This document shows, piece by piece, positions 12,001-23,611 of a DNA stretch of 64,000 bases. Source of the DNA: Pseudevernia furfuracea (taxonomy: Eukaryota > Ascomycota > Lecanoromycetes > Lecanorales > Parmeliaceae); contig JAIUPT010000030.1 in assembly GCA_022315425.1 (NCBI GenBank), positions 248,001-312,000 on the forward strand, given 5' to 3'. Position numbers and translations under genes: made by a program. Each line of letters opens with the position of its first letter. Positions within the stretch are counted from its first letter, which is position 1. The notes beneath the pieces are model-generated. The model did no database searches and was not told the DNA's origin. It saw nothing but the letters and a program-made list of their open reading frames with translations.

Positions 12001-12974
12001 ATGAGCAATCAGTTGGACAACGTCAACCTTCCCATAATGGACAGCATTGAGAGTAGTGACGACTCAACCACCGTTGCCGGGAGCCCTACTGGCCTGACCA
12101 TCACCCAGATGCCTTTCAAAACTGCTATCGCCGAGCAACCGGTTACCGAGGCACGTAAACCCTTTCTCCCGCCACCAGCATCAGTGCTCCAAAACGCCGG
12201 CACTGCAAGAGCAACCTTAGCTGCATCCCACGAGAAGCCGAATGGCACAACGGAAAACAAATATGCAGGCACCCACCAGAACCAGACGGTACTTATATCA
12301 GCCTTCCTACAACATCTCTAACACAAAATCTCAGGTCATCCAACAGCACGTCGAGTACTGGGACACCGATCACGATGGCATAATCTGGCCTCAAGACACC
12401 TACATTGGCTGCCGCAAATGGGGCTGGTCTCCACCTCTTGCTGCCCTCGTAGCCTTCATTATCAACTTCAATCTATCATATCCTACTCTCCCTGGATTTC
12501 TGCCTGACCCATTCTTCCGCATCTACGTCAACAAAGTTTACAAGGACAAGCATGGTAGCGACTCTATGACATATGACAACGAAGGTCGCTTCAAACCCCA
12601 AAACTTCGAGGACATATTTGCCAAGTATGATGAAGGTGACAAGGGAGGGCTGGATATTTGGGACTTTCTGAGGTTCTGGAAGGGGCAGAGGATGGTATTT
12701 GATTTCTTTGGGTGGAGTGCGACATTCTTGGAGTGTAGGTGTTCCACGAGGTCGTGAACTGGGAGCTTGATTGACTATGTGTGTAGGGCTGGCAACATAT
12801 CTCCTGCTATGGCCTGAGGATGGTATAATGCGCAAAGAGGACATCCGCGGGGTCTACGACGGGAGTATCTTCTACAAGAAAGCAGAAGAGCACGAGCGGA
12901 AGAAGAAGATGCGGCGAGAGCAGCGTAAAGGGACTTCTCCGGGACTCATCTCGATGGCTCAGAAGACTGTATGA
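12001..12974 (+). CDS. Caleosin (haem peroxygenase, lipid-droplet protein)
   Basis: Three exons, 12001-12288, 12335-12734 and 12787-12974; 291 aa. A Ser/Thr-rich non-conserved N-terminus of about 95 residues precedes the family core: VIQQHVEYWDTDHDGIIWP, which is the calcium-binding EF hand (loop DTDHDGIIWPQD) with the first haem-ligand His upstream, then a hydrophobic region containing the Pro-rich knot (FNLSYPTLPGFLPDPFF) that inserts into the lipid-droplet monolayer, then YDNEGRFKPQNFEDIF. The splice at 12734/12787 restores FLEWLATYLLLWPEDG near the C-terminus. Caleosins bind Ca2+ and haem and oxidise fatty acids with hydroperoxides; fungal members are linked to lipid storage, sporulation and infection structures. 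Confidence 0.93.
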
Positions 12975-14814
12975 TTCAGTTCTTGAGGTTTAGGTTTCCT
13001 TGGATCCTTAAAGCCCAGCGAATTACTGCATTACGATTGGATAGACTGGAATTTGGTTCTGAGGCTGCCGAGATGCGAGATCAAATCTGTGCAGCTCTCT
13101 TAGCTTATTTCCAACTGTCTTGGGCATTGCCTGCTAATACGCTGCGTCTAGGCGGAGTAATTGAAGCTACGTAGCTAAAGAAACAGCCGAGAATTGGATA
13201 TCACGTACTTTCCTTCTTCTTTTCTTTGGTCTTCTCTACTGCATAACTTCTAAATCAATGCACAACTCGATCACAAATCACACCTCACGATATACCGGTT
13301 AATCAAGGCACCCCTTTGATGAACATGAAAACACCGCTACTATCTCCGCCACTGCCACCCTACCGATCATCATCCAGACTCTGAATTCCTACTATCCCAC
13401 CTCTTCAATGAGCGACCTCGAGCTCACGAACAAGGCGGCCGCGCAGTTCAGTGGTAAGCAATCCTTTCAACAACACAATAATCTCCCGCATCACGCTCCG
13501 CGATACATAAATCGTATTCTGAACCTACTTCATAGAATAAATGGGGGCTAATCTCAAAGTCACTCAGCCTTCAGCCTCGTGCTCATCAACGGCTATGACC
13601 TCGTGAGGGCACTGCAGGACAGATAGGCGGTGCATTGGTATTCACTGGTGTCTCGCGTGGTGGCGCTGGTGTCCTTCTGGGGCTTTTGAAGGCCTCGGGA
13701 TAGATTGGTGGTATTTGAAGGGACTACGTTCGTGGTTCTGGGGGCCGGGATGTGGTTTGGTTGAGTTGGGAATGAATGTGCTTTATCGTGTACTCTATGT
13801 GAGACTATTCAGCAACTGTGGGCTCAGCCGGGTACTTAATCAGTTTGGAAAGCTTGATCGTCTGTTTTGTATTAAGATGCAAGAATCCTGATTTGATCGA
13901 TACGATACGCCGGAATTTCTGTAGTATCTGCAAACTCAAATGTGTCGCGTTGAGATGAGCACCACCTGTAGGCTGACTCCAAGGTCTACCAAAGCTGACG
14001 ACTCGCTGACCCTGAGAAGAAGAGTATCGCCGCTAAAAAAAACATTCACGCGTATCTGACAACACTGCCGAAGAGCTTCTTGCGAGAATTCACGATTGAG
14101 AGTGTACCATGGACTTGTAACACAATATACTTTTCTGGAGAGGATGGCCTCTTCAGATTTGCCTGTTGTCTGAGATTATGACTGTTCTCCAACTTCAGCA
14201 ACTCTTAGATAGCAGCGCTAGAATATCAACGCGTACCCCCGAAGACTTGAAACATTCTACACTGGTCCAAAGTAAGATTTTGCCGGCTCTCACTCTACGG
14301 AGTAACAGCTGCGGTTCGATTCATGAGCACTCTTGGTCGTGATCATATAAGAGATAGGCCACCACACATGTTAGCGTTGTCTGGCGAATTGCGTGAATCA
14401 CGCAGCCAAGACAGAATCTCTTCTCCAAAGCCCAGCACAAGGCATGAGACATCAATGAAAAGTAAAAGGAGACCATCAAAAATTGCGCGATTGAGGTACC
14501 CGAAGATAACTCAATGCCTTTTGCCGCCGCGATGTGCAATGCAGGGCTCAAAACATAGACGAAGGCCTTCTTGATCGCCCTGTCCACCACAAGGTAAGTA
14601 TGAGGAGAGAAATTTGTTTGAGTTCGGAGTGGAGTTTATATACGAGATTCTACCGCCACGCTAAAAATTCACCTCTGCTACCCGGCTCTGGTGCGAAATA
14701 TCTATTCGCGCTTCTTTCTGGGCCCTCAAACAAGATGATGCTTTGGTATCAACCATGCTATATATAATATGATCCATACCTGCCACCACAGAACGCACAG
14801 TAGAGATCAACAGG
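12975..14814. other. Long intergenic region with one microprotein candidate
   Basis: Apart from the candidate at 13408-13626 described separately, I see no gene. The open frames near 12971-13174 and 14321-14590 lack protein-like composition, and the latter has no ATG. The last 200 bases are the promoter of the methyltransferase at 14815. Confidence 0.45.
13408..13626 (+). CDS. Candidate two-exon microprotein (34 aa)
   Basis: An ATG at 13408 opens 15 codons (MSDLELTNKAAAQFS) ending at a strong donor gtaagc (13454). An acceptor ctcag ending at 13567 rejoins in phase to 20 more codons (AFSLVLINGYDLVRALQDR) and a TAG at 13624. I do not recognise the product. The well-formed splice pair and frame closure are the only support; it could be chance, or a fragment of a longer gene. 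No function is proposed. Confidence 0.2.
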
Positions 14815-15799
14815 ATGCTAACCTTCAAGATTCGTCTCCCAGAATTGCCCATCTCCTCTGCAGAAGACGCCTACAGTGATGCCGTTGGTCTGCTGTTCCC
14901 AGACAATCTACGCACTTTCCATGGCGATCCGGGCTCACACATCACCTATATATCTGAACGATTTGGAGACATGAAGCTCAGCCTCGCCGATCCACACGAC
15001 CAAGATGAGCGCGTGCTGTTTGCCCACCATATCTGGAACTCTGGTATACAGATGGCCGAGTTCATCAGCGATGCTAGTGATCCTGCGAAGGAGGGGGAAA
15101 GAGACAGTAGATGGGATGTGACTGGACTTTCCGTTTTTGAGCTGGGATCTGGTGCGTGGAGGCAAAGATGAAGAGTGCAAGAGCTAGGCTTATACAGAGG
15201 TAGGTACCGGCTTGGAGGGTATCGTGAGTGTTCTTGCTGGAGCTGAGGAGGTCGTTTTGTCGGATTATCCTTCTCCAGCCCTTCTTGCCAATACCAAGGC
15301 CAACGTCGAAAAGAACGTCCCGAGGGAGCTGCAGCAGAAGCTGACTGTGCGAAGCCATGAATGGGGTGTCCTTACAGACGAGTTTTCGAAAGCCTACTCG
15401 AATCATTTCTCTCGGATACTCTGTGCAGACTGTTTGTGGATGGATGGTGAACACTACGGTCTTGCCCAATCCATGGAGCATTTCCTCTCTCACAAAGACG
15501 ATGCCCGAGTATGGGTGATCGCAGGCTTTCATACTGGCCGAGCAAAACTCGCCTCTTTCTTCGATATTGCAGCTCAAGCAGGTCTGGAGACAGAATACAT
15601 ATGGGAGCGAGATGCTGATGGAAATGAACGAGAGTGGGTCAGAGAGCGGAATGGCGGACAAGAAGATGCAACGGGGCGGAACAAGTGGCTTGTCATTGCT
15701 CTACTCAAACGCAAGAAGGCGTCGTCTACGGAGAAGGTAGGGAAGCATGAACAATTCTTTGCGTCTATGCTTATGCAGAAGTCGAATCGGCATACTTAG
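14815..15799 (+). CDS. Class I methyltransferase, Nnt1/Efm7-like
   Basis: Exons 14815-15151 and 15204-15799; 310 aa. The intron splits the SAM-binding glycine motif, and joining gives FELGSGTGLEGIVSVLAGA, the seven-beta-strand motif I of the methyltransferase-16 group. Further family blocks: FAHHIWNSGIQMAEFI before motif I (about 70-85), VVLSDYPSPALLANTKANVE after it, RILCADCLWMDGEH, and VWVIAGFHTGRAKLASFF with a Trp/Glu-rich end. Fungal proteins of this pattern are annotated as nicotinamide N-methyltransferase (Nnt1); the yeast orthologue is also known as Efm7, which methylates the N-terminus and Lys3 of eEF1A. Which substrate applies here cannot be read from the sequence. Cytosolic; no signal sequence. 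Confidence 0.88.
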
Positions 15800-16742
15800 A
15801 AATACTCCAGAGGAATGACATCGCAGCAAATCTTCGATCTGCGTTGCCTGTGCCCGCGTGTTGCTTTCCCAGACCAAGTCTCTTTCCCAATCTCCTGATC
15901 CTTCTGTGTTATTTTTAGCTTCAAGGGAGGTCACGTTCTTGATGCAAAATCATTTCTCTTGGTCTCAATTTTCCTGCGCTACCACACCGAGGTTACATTT
16001 TCATTCGTGACATGGCTAGAAGTCGCATCACTCAACCCCACCTTGTTTTTCCAAGAAAAGCAAGGATTCAAATTGCTTTCGGTATTTTTCAGCAAAGCAA
16101 TCAAAGCTTCAAAGATCTCATCCGCTCCATGGGGGCTGCGTAAGTCAGGAGCGTGTATTGGCTTACTGCACCAACAAACACGCACCCAATAGCATAACCC
16201 AGGCCCTTCTGAACCGCACTAATCCCCCTTTTCCTCACAGTATCACCACACTAAGTAAGATCTCCAGTCCCCAAAACCTAAGGCATGCGACTGGGTGTTC
16301 CAGGGGTTACGAGGCGCTGAATGAGACAGACTGCAATTGCTATGAGAAGGTGGTATGGAGCAGTGAGCTTGGGGATCCGAGCAACCGGTTGACGTGGCCA
16401 GAGGGGAGATGATGGCAGAGGAGATGCTGTTGGGGAGTGATACGCTCGGAATCCCGAGGGACGGTTGTTGGCGATATGTTGAAGTTCCGTAAAGAGTGGA
16501 GGACGCGGTTTTTTGGTGGATTTAAATTATGAAAAGCAGGCAGGCAGGCAGGTAGGTAGGTAGGTGGATATTGGTGAACAGAAGAGAGCCGCGCCTGAAG
16601 TGGCTTTCCATTGTCATGGCTGGCTAGGCTAGTCCGGATGGGTGTCTTCTGGCTAAGTCTTCCTTCAATCATCATAACCATCCAGTATCATTCTAGCCCT
16701 TCCCAACCAACAAACCACGCCCCTTGCCCCCGGTCCCCAACA
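15800..16742. other. Convergent intergenic region with a microsatellite
   Basis: 3' flanks of two convergent methyltransferase genes. Contains the tetranucleotide repeat at 16537-16567. No gene supported; the ORF around 16340-16681 is a composition artefact. Confidence 0.45.
16537..16567. repeat. Tetranucleotide microsatellite CAGG/TAGG
   Basis: About four CAGG units followed by four GTAG/TAGG units run without interruption. The switch from CAGG to TAGG is a single C to T change spread across adjacent units. Confidence 0.9.
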
Positions 16743-17605
16743 TCACCCCCTCCTCCTAAAAACCACACTCTGCACACTCTGCCCCAGCCTCCCCCCAAAC
16801 CTAAAAACCGGATACTCCACCCTCCCACACCTCTCCAACCCCCCACCCCCACCCTCAAACCACCGCACCAACTCCTCCTCCGTCCAATTACAGCTCGTCA
16901 CAACCACCACACCCCCCTTCCTCACCAGCCTTTCAACCCTCTCTCTATACCCCTCACACACCCTCCTCCCCTCCTCATCCATCTCGCAACTAAGACTAAC
17001 AGCATCAAAAGTGCCCTTATCAAGCACGACGTCGAAACCAGGCTCTACCCACGAAGCTCTCGGTGCACAGCGCAGTATATCCCACTCCCTAAACTCCATC
17101 CCACCACCACCCCCCCCTTCTCCCCCATCATCATCACCTCTCAAAGAAATCCCCCTCCCCCCGGCAATCCTCCCGCACAACTCCACGCTCGCGGCCGAAT
17201 AATCCACCCCGACCATCCGTCCTTCGAACCCGCCCTCTTCCCGTAGCAAGAACAGCATTTCCCCATTGCCGGTCCCCAGATCCAAAAACGTGGTCGTTTT
17301 GGGGTCGAGGTGGAGTTCGGACGAGGGGGAGAGGAGGTGGGCGAGGAGTTTCCGGGAGGCGTGGACGTCTTCGAACCATGTTTGGCCCGTGTGGGTGGGG
17401 GTGGAGAGGCGGGTGGTTAGGTCGTGGGTGTAGGTTTGGTCCCAGCTGGAGTGGGGGGAAGCTGTTAGCTTGCTGAAGGTTTTCTGGGTGTAGGTGTGGG
17501 GAACGGGTAGAGGAGGGAGAAGGGGAGGAAAAACGGCGGGGGGTTGTACTATTCTTTTGTGCCTAGTTCGCTTGGGTTGAGGTGGGTGGGTTTTGCGGTG
17601 GTCAT
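16743..17605 (-). CDS. EFM4: Efm4-type protein-lysine methyltransferase
   Basis: Exons 17605-17550 and 17445-16743; 252 aa. The first exon encodes MTTAKPTHLNPSELGTKE and the splice restores the family signature GTKEYWDQTY, which fixes the start. Then WFEDVHASRKLL, SAM motif I FLDLGTGNGEMLFLL (about 70-84), VGVDYSAASVELC, and the post-motif FDVVLDKGTFDAVSL. Yeast Efm4 (See1) methylates Lys316 of eEF1A in the cytosol. A Gly/Asp-rich insert (about 115-130) is unusual and lies in a stretch where the coding strand is very G-rich, opening long false frames on the other strand. Domain call firm, orthology likely. Confidence 0.88.
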
Positions 17606-17970
17606 GGCTTTTTGGATATATTGTTGGTCGAGGGTGTGGAAAATTGTCACGGATGCTACCCGGCACTCTGGAGCAGTCTTTGGCTCTTGAGTTTTTGGAT
17701 GGGCATGAGTATGGGGATGACGCCTGGAGATTTGGTTATTGAGGTGAGTTATTGATAGGGAGAGTAAGTCGCAGTCTCGAGCTCTAGGTATTGGTTTTTG
17801 ACAGTCTCAGTATCCTAGGGCATATTATCACTACGAGTCATAATCTTTAGTACCGCCAGCCTACACAGAGCCCGAGAGCCCAGGTCCTGTGATTTATACA
17901 CTAGATTCTCAAGTGCTGTCTCCTAAAATCTATATACACCTCGCAAGCCTACCAAAAATCCCCAAAATCG
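17606..17970. other. Intergenic, no gene seen
   Basis: Holds the promoter of the minus-strand Efm4-like gene and the 3' flank of the Gid4 gene. No distinct motif recognised. Confidence 0.4.
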
Positions 17971-19968
17971 CTATCGAAATGTATATGCAGGAAACATTCG
18001 TTTCTCAGGAATGAGGGACAAATGTTGATATGGGTTACTGTGCGGGTCATAGTACAAGCCTTCCACATGCCCGTCTGATCTTTGTAACGAAACGTAGTAG
18101 AAACCACTGATTGTGAGGGCAGTGTCAGGATTGGAGGGAGTGACGAAGCATTTCTCTGCTCCAGCGTCGTAAGCAAATAGAAAAGGAAATACTGGGCAGG
18201 CATGCTGGGGCATACCTTTCCACCTCATCAGAATCCATTTCTCCATCAGCTCCTTCCGCAGCCACTCCTGGCTAAGTAAGTTCCTCGCCATCGCCTCATC
18301 ATCATTTAGATCCTTAAAAGGCGGTAATTTCCGCCAATACATCCCGTCGACGCGGGCATCGGCATCGAAACTCTTTGTCTCCAACGTAAATGTAGTAAAA
18401 TCAATGATCTCGCCCTCGAGATAGGTAGTGATGCTTGAAACCTTTGTCGGCGAATTCTTGTCCGGTACATCGAATGCTTCCATGGTACCAGACAGGGTCA
18501 TCGTGTCGTAGTCGATGCTATCAACTGTTACCTTAACATCCCAGCGCTCTTCTGCAAAGGTAGAGGATGGCTCTGAGGCCGAGGTGGCAAAGTAGGGGGT
18601 ATGACGAATTGGAGAGGTATTTCGAGGCGGATGAGAGCCGAAATGTGGGTTTCTGGCTCTTGCTCGATATGTGGAGGGGGGCATGAGTGGGGTGTACGAT
18701 GGTAGTGAGGATGGACTGGCGCCGTGTTGGGTGCCAGAAAGAACAGCGCCGACTTTGAGCCAGGAGCTCTGGGGCGGTGGTGGTACAGCTCGAATGTTCA
18801 ATAGAAAGTCTTGAGGGTCTTTTGAGTAGCACCCTTCAGGACCCAAGCCCGCCTCTTCTGCACTTTCCACGCCTTCTTGATCGGATTCGCAAAAACGTAG
18901 TTGCTCAAGATACTTAATAGCTTCATCAACCGGTCTCCTTTCCTTGGGAGGACAGGGGGAGGGTGTCTGCCAGTATCTCCGTCTTCTGGTTTCACTTGGC
19001 TGGGCGAGGTTATGCCGCTGCTGCCGTAGTTGCTCCTCCACGTAGCTGCGGTGCTGTTGATGTTCCACGATCAGGTCCCGATGCTGCTGGATCTCATGTC
19101 GTACTGTAGCTTCGCGATGCAGTTGCCGCCGCTGGCTTTGCGAAAGGTTCGAATTCGAGGACTCGTTTGGGCGTGCCGAACCGGTTCGATCTCTTTCGTC
19201 GCCTCTCTCCCTGTCAAGTATGTATCTTTGCAGCTCATTTCTTGAACGGGCTGAGAATTGTGAATTGCGTCTTACGGCTTGGAGTAGTGCAGTGGTTCGT
19301 AGCGAGGATTCCGTCACAGTGGGAATTCCACCCGTTTCGTTCTCGATGAAGTGCGATCGCTCTCGTGGAGAGGACATTTGAATAGCGGACTCGCTCGGTA
19401 CGTTATCTCGCCACTCTAATGGTGTGGCATCCCTTAAGCGTCTCAGTCTCATCCTCTCCCTCAGATGCTCGTCCCTCCTCAGTACGTGCTCGTCCAACAA
19501 CGCTGCCGAAGATCGAGAGGCGATCCGTCTCTCGGGCCTATTTTCTTGCTCATCATCAGATGTTCCTGGTGCCCAACCATGGTACTCCTGCTGCGATATT
19601 CGATCTGCATATGTTGAGAGGCTTCCCAATTCTTCTAATTGCGCGGGGGTGTAAACGCGGGGCTCGGCCATTGCGTCTACCGCTCTCCGCATTCGCCGGC
19701 GACTTTCGCCAGCATCATCGCGCGGCTGAGAAGCGTGGTCATCGGGCAGTTCAGTACGTAGGAAGCTGATGTTGGCATCTTCGGCATCTTGCTCCGCTTG
19801 TGTAGTGAGGGTGGCAGCAAAATTAGGTACTGGGCTTGCCAGCCGTGCCAGCTGCTGGAGATAAGGAGTCGAACCTGTGGGGTCCGATTGCTGTTCCTGT
19901 CAAACATTATCAGTGAAGTCGTGGGGTACATGTCGGTGCAGACAGGGTTCTACCGTTGCTTCCGGCAT
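17971..19968 (-). CDS. GID E3 ligase substrate receptor Gid4/Vid24
   Basis: Exon 1 is only 15 nt of coding sequence (19968-19954, MPEAT); exon 2 is 19896-17971; 646 aa. I placed the start here because the large exon stays open upstream of its first internal ATG (19692) to an acceptor at 19897 and the extra 68 codons read like protein. The C-terminal 220 residues are the Vid24 beta barrel (PF09783): DYDTMTLSGTMEAFDVP, TTYLEGEIIDFTTFTLET, ARNLLSQEWLRKELMEKWIL and SGFYYVSLQRSDGHVEGLYY. This domain binds N-terminal Pro-type degrons and presents gluconeogenic enzymes to the GID/CTLH ubiquitin ligase when glucose returns. The N-terminal 400 residues are disordered and Arg/Gln/Ser-rich, far longer than yeast Gid4, and include a Gln/His/Arg coiled-coil-like stretch. 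Confidence 0.92.
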
Positions 19969-20930
19969 TATGGCGGTATACCCCTCAAACCTTTGAGACC
20001 GCTGCAGATAATGAGAGGAATAGCAGCTGTATCAATGTCAGTATCATGAGTTGAGGAATCAGGTCAGGGGAGAATGTTGTGATTGGAGTCATCTGAGGAC
20101 AAAGAGAAGTGACTGATTGCTGCCGGCTTTTACGATCGAGGTGGAGTATTAGGAAGCGAGGAACCCTGAAGCGGCGGCAGGGGGAAGGCTGTGGTTGCTA
20201 CCAGCCTATCTCTCCACAATCCTTTTTTCTACACAGTACACAATGCCTGGTGTCACTTTGTCGCTGCATCTTTTCTTGCTTGCTGCTACGTAAATCAAGA
20301 GAGAAACATTCGTGTCCTTTTGCCTTGGCCTCCAATTATGTGTACGAGTATCCTTTCTGTCATGTGAGAAGAAAGAGGGGCAGGTGCGCATTGTTTCAGG
20401 CTGCCTTGCCATGCTCCCACGCCCTGGAGGATCCCAACTACCACACTTTCATTCTGCTCATGGCGCACTCTCAAAAACAACAGCAACAACATTCTTCCAA
20501 GGCTGATACACTATGCATCTGGCCCACTTTTCCAATGGCGCCAGCGAGACCCACCTTGGAAGCAAGTCTTCTCCGTCCCTGGCTCCCTGGGTGCCTATGA
20601 CGCGCAGGACAAAATGTCGATCTGCCGCTGTCAAAATTCGAGTATGCAATGCAATATGCAGCATGCCACATTTGTCATTCTGCTGTCGGTACTCACATCA
20701 ACCTGGCCGCCACTCTCCGGACGAATTGAAAAGCGCCAGATGTGCCGAATTTTCTTGGTACCCTGCAGACAATTCTTCCAGTAGCGCCGAGGCGTGCCAC
20801 TCGCAGCTCTTTGTCATCGCGCATGCGATTGCATGGGTATTCTTCTTCTCCCTCTTCTTCCGTGATTACCTCTTCTTCTCGCGCTTTTTCCCACTCTCTT
20901 TCTCCTCTCCTCCCGACCCCAGCACTCAGA
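19969..20930. other. Divergent promoter region, Gid4 / dehydratase
   Basis: Both neighbours are transcribed outward from here. The right end (see 20833-20922) is strongly pyrimidine-rich. Several overlapping open frames on both strands have no protein-like features. Confidence 0.5.
20833..20922 (+). promoter_or_regulatory. CT-rich tract before the dehydratase start
   Basis: About 90 bases of runs such as ttcttcttctccctcttctt end eight bases before the ATG at 20931. Pyrimidine tracts just upstream of the start codon are common around transcription starts of filamentous ascomycete genes; the role here is inferred from position only. Confidence 0.45.
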
Positions 20931-22139
20931 ATGGCCAAGATCAAGACCATTGAGTACTTCCGTGTCCTTCCACGTTGGCTCTTCGTCAAAGTCTGCGATG
21001 AGCAGGGCAATTATGGCTGGGGTGAATCGACATTGGAGGGCCATACACTCGCTGTGGAAGGCTGCCTCGATTCGCTGAGGGGGCGCTTCGTGGGTTATGA
21101 AGCCGAGTAACCATATGCACTTTCTGATCTAGGCGCGCATATGCTGATATACCCTCTTTATAGCGACATCGAACACCTCTGGCAAACCGCATACCGTCTG
21201 GGCTTTTATCGCGGCGGCCCTGTCCTCATGTCCGCCCTCTCAGGTATCGACATCGCCCTCTGGGATCTCAAAGCCCGCCGGCTTCATCTTCCTCTCTACC
21301 AACTCCTCGGTGGCAAAGTGCGGCACAAAGTCAAAGTTTATGCCTGGATCGGCGGTGACAGACCAAGAGACGTTGAAAGGGCAGCTAAGGAGCGTTTGGC
21401 GCAAGGATTCACCGCCATCAAGATGAATGCGACTGAAGATATAGATTGGCTGGACTCGCCGCGCGCATTGGACTCCAGCGTGGAGAGGCTGAAAACGGTG
21501 AAAGCATTGGGCATGGATGCTGGGCTTGACTTCCATGGCCGATTACACAAGCCCATGGCGAAGCAACTGGCTAAGGCACTAGAACCGTACCACCCTCTTT
21601 TCATTGAAGAACCTCTACTCTCTGAGCACTCGGAAGGCATCAAGCAACTCTCGCTCCTTACTACGATACCAATAGCTCTGGGCGAGCGTCTCTATAGCCG
21701 TTGGGACGTCAAACGTTTTTTACATGATACATCTGTCGACATACTCCAACCCGACATCTCGCACTGCGGAGGTATCTCAGAACTGTGTAAAATCGCTACC
21801 ATGGCTGAAGCGTACGACGTCGCTATTGCACCACACTGCCCTCTGGGACCAATAGCTTTGGCTGCGTGTGTACAATTCGCGATGGCTACTCCAAATTTCG
21901 TGATTCAGGAGATGAGTCTTGGTATTCATTACAACCTGGAGGCGGGAGAGTACGATATAACAAACTATGTGAAGGACAAAAGTGTTTGGGACGTGAAAGA
22001 TGGCTATGTGGAAGGTTTGCACGGTGAGGGTTTGGGTATCGAGGTTGACGAGGAAGAGGTCAGGCAGGTCGCAAAGACGGCGCCAGCCTGGACGCTGAAA
22101 GGCTTTACCGGGCCAGATGGAAGTATCAGGGAATGGTAA
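20931..22139 (+). CDS. Enolase-superfamily dehydratase (galactonate dehydratase-like)
   Basis: Exons 20931-21106 and 21164-22139; 383 aa, normal for the mandelate racemase/muconate lactonising group. The N-terminal cap gives WLFVKVCDEQGNYGWGEST; the barrel carries the expected residues: LDFHGRLHKP (metal Asp and base His), FIEEPL (metal Glu), GERLYSRWD (metal Glu) and APHCPLGP (second His). The DxH, EEP, GER and PHCPLGP set is that of D-galactonate dehydratase (GalD/DgoD), which removes water from galactonate to 2-keto-3-deoxygalactonate. Fungal homologues are often annotated simply as galactonate dehydratase; an exact substrate needs assay. Cytosolic. No other sugar-acid genes flank it. Confidence 0.88.
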
Positions 22140-22426
22140 ACCCTGTGGGAAAAGTCCTCTGATTTACTCTATTCTTGAATCATACCTTTGCGCGCGTTAC
22201 ATTGAGCAGCGTTGTACGAGTTGCACGTGCAGTCTCTCATCTCGTCTTGTGTAAGAGTACTATAAAAATGGATTTGATGGATTTGATGACATGTGATGAA
22301 TATCGCTATTGTACCAGAGGACTCATGCATTTTCGTGTTCTGCAACCCATCAGGTGGCTCGGACAGCGAGGATGTCCCAGACATCTCTCACATCGCGACC
22401 TCCAAGGCAGATTGTTGTGCTAACTA

Positions 22427-22987
22427 TCAATCGTCGGAGGCGGGGATGTACGAAGGCTGCGACGTAATAACATCCCAGAGATTCACGCACTGAAGAACAA
22501 GTATCAGTACGTAACACACGAAGTACTCGTTTCTAGAGAGATGACTCACCTGTGCTCCAGGACTCAATAGATAGCAAGTGTGTGCGAGCAAAGCATGGCC
22601 ATTTGAATCCGGGCTTGTTCTGAGCTCGAACGTCGTACACTCTGCCTTAATACCCCCCACAATGCTGCAGGAATCCGTGCCATCTGCACATATGCTCCAG
22701 TCGAGGCGCTCGGTGTCAATTAAGTCTCGACTGAGCCAGTAAGAATTGGAAATCGTGCCGGTGACGTAATTCTCGGCGGTTGGAATCATGTTCAACCCTT
22801 GCCCAGAGTGAAGATCAACCGGACCGTCAGTGTTCTGCAAAGCGCAGTTGTTGGTCGTCCAAACTGTGATCGTGATGTTTGGATAGGGTGTGATTGGGTA
22901 TACAGGTTTGTGGACCGATTCGTGTTTTTTAGCCCTGGCATTCAAGGCTTGGATAAGGAAAAGAATGGAGGCTATGACACGCATCAT
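22427..22987 (-). CDS. Small secreted protein, paralogue 1
   Basis: Exons 22987-22550 and 22489-22427; 166 aa. The 60-nt intron has a strong gtgagt donor and is a multiple of three without stops, so the unspliced form also reads through. Residues 1-19 form a signal peptide (hydrophobic SILFLIQAL, likely cleavage after ARA). The mature part has six Cys and the segment ITVWTTNNC ... YWLSRDLIDTERLDWS that is shared with the neighbour at 23612-24046 (ISLWDTEDC ... FSISRDLRDTENLQWS). Family function is unknown; small, secreted, Cys-containing and duplicated, it fits a candidate effector or cell-surface protein. A TATA box lies 119 bases upstream and is conserved with the paralogue. Confidence 0.7.
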   Translation of the reverse strand: MMRVIASILFLIQALNARAKKHESVHKPVYPITPYPNITITVWTTNNCALQNTDGPVDLHSGQGLNMIPTAENYVTGTISNSYWLSRDLIDTERLDWSICADGTDSCSIVGGIKAECTTFELRTSPDSNGHALLAHTCYLLSPGAQVSHLSRNEYFVCYVLILVLQCVNLWDVITSQPSYIPASDD

Positions 22988-23105
22988 CGGCTTGTTCTAA
23001 CGTGGTTGTGATGGGTGTGTTGGAGCTTAGTTGCGGAGGGTTGTGGGAATAAGGCTTGCTAATGAATCGATCTGAGGTGTGTGGATTTCGGAGCACTCGC
23101 TCTTT

Positions 23106-23112
23106 CTTTATA
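23106..23112 (-). promoter_or_regulatory. TATA box of secreted-protein paralogue 1
   Basis: TATAAAG on the minus strand, 119 bases before the ATG at 22987. The surrounding 55 bases on the plus strand (CTTTATAGAYGCAG then YTTACGYACTCYGACTCA) recur at 24157-24205 before paralogue 2. Confidence 0.6.
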
Positions 23113-23611
23113 GACGCAGGACGTCGGTTTACGTACTCTGACTCACACCTCTCCCCGACACCCCTCATAAAGCTGTTCTGTAACTCTGGTTTCGTCCTCA
23201 GCTTCGGTGCTGTTGGCGTATTCTGTTACTCTCACTTTGATTTTCTCTGATTGGGGCAACGGACGGCCGTGAAACAAGGCAGCATTCTCTTTTAATTGGG
23301 TACCTGGTAGCACGCTAATTTTCACTTTTTACGTACATCTATCTTTCTTTCTGCAATCAGAAATGCCCAAGTAGCACCCTTTGAAGATCCACGTTTCATT
23401 TTCTCATACATGTGGTTGTGTCAGCTAAAAGGATGACGAGAGAAACCCCTGTTTCCTCTAGAATTTGTCTCGCAGTCATGTCCACTATCGCTGCTACTGG
23501 CCTCCTTCTGAAGCTAGGGCTTAATCAAAGTTTGGTGTATCACTGTCATCGTACAAATTGATGCATTAAAGACAGATTTCGGTTAGTACACGTCGAACGC
23601 TCTCCCGACAA

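Noticed and set aside
14312..14322. GGTTCGATTC resembling a tRNA B box
   Set aside because: No A box or cloverleaf stems could be formed upstream.
14321..14590. Hydrophobic minus-strand frame that could be a membrane peptide
   Set aside because: No ATG start and no context; likely chance.
16611..17246. Pro/His/Thr-rich plus-strand frame of 211 codons
   Set aside because: Composition artefact opposite the G-rich Efm4-like gene.
20109..20600. 163-codon frame between Gid4 and the dehydratase
   Set aside because: Mixed composition, no domain, lies in a divergent promoter region with overlapping frames on the other strand.
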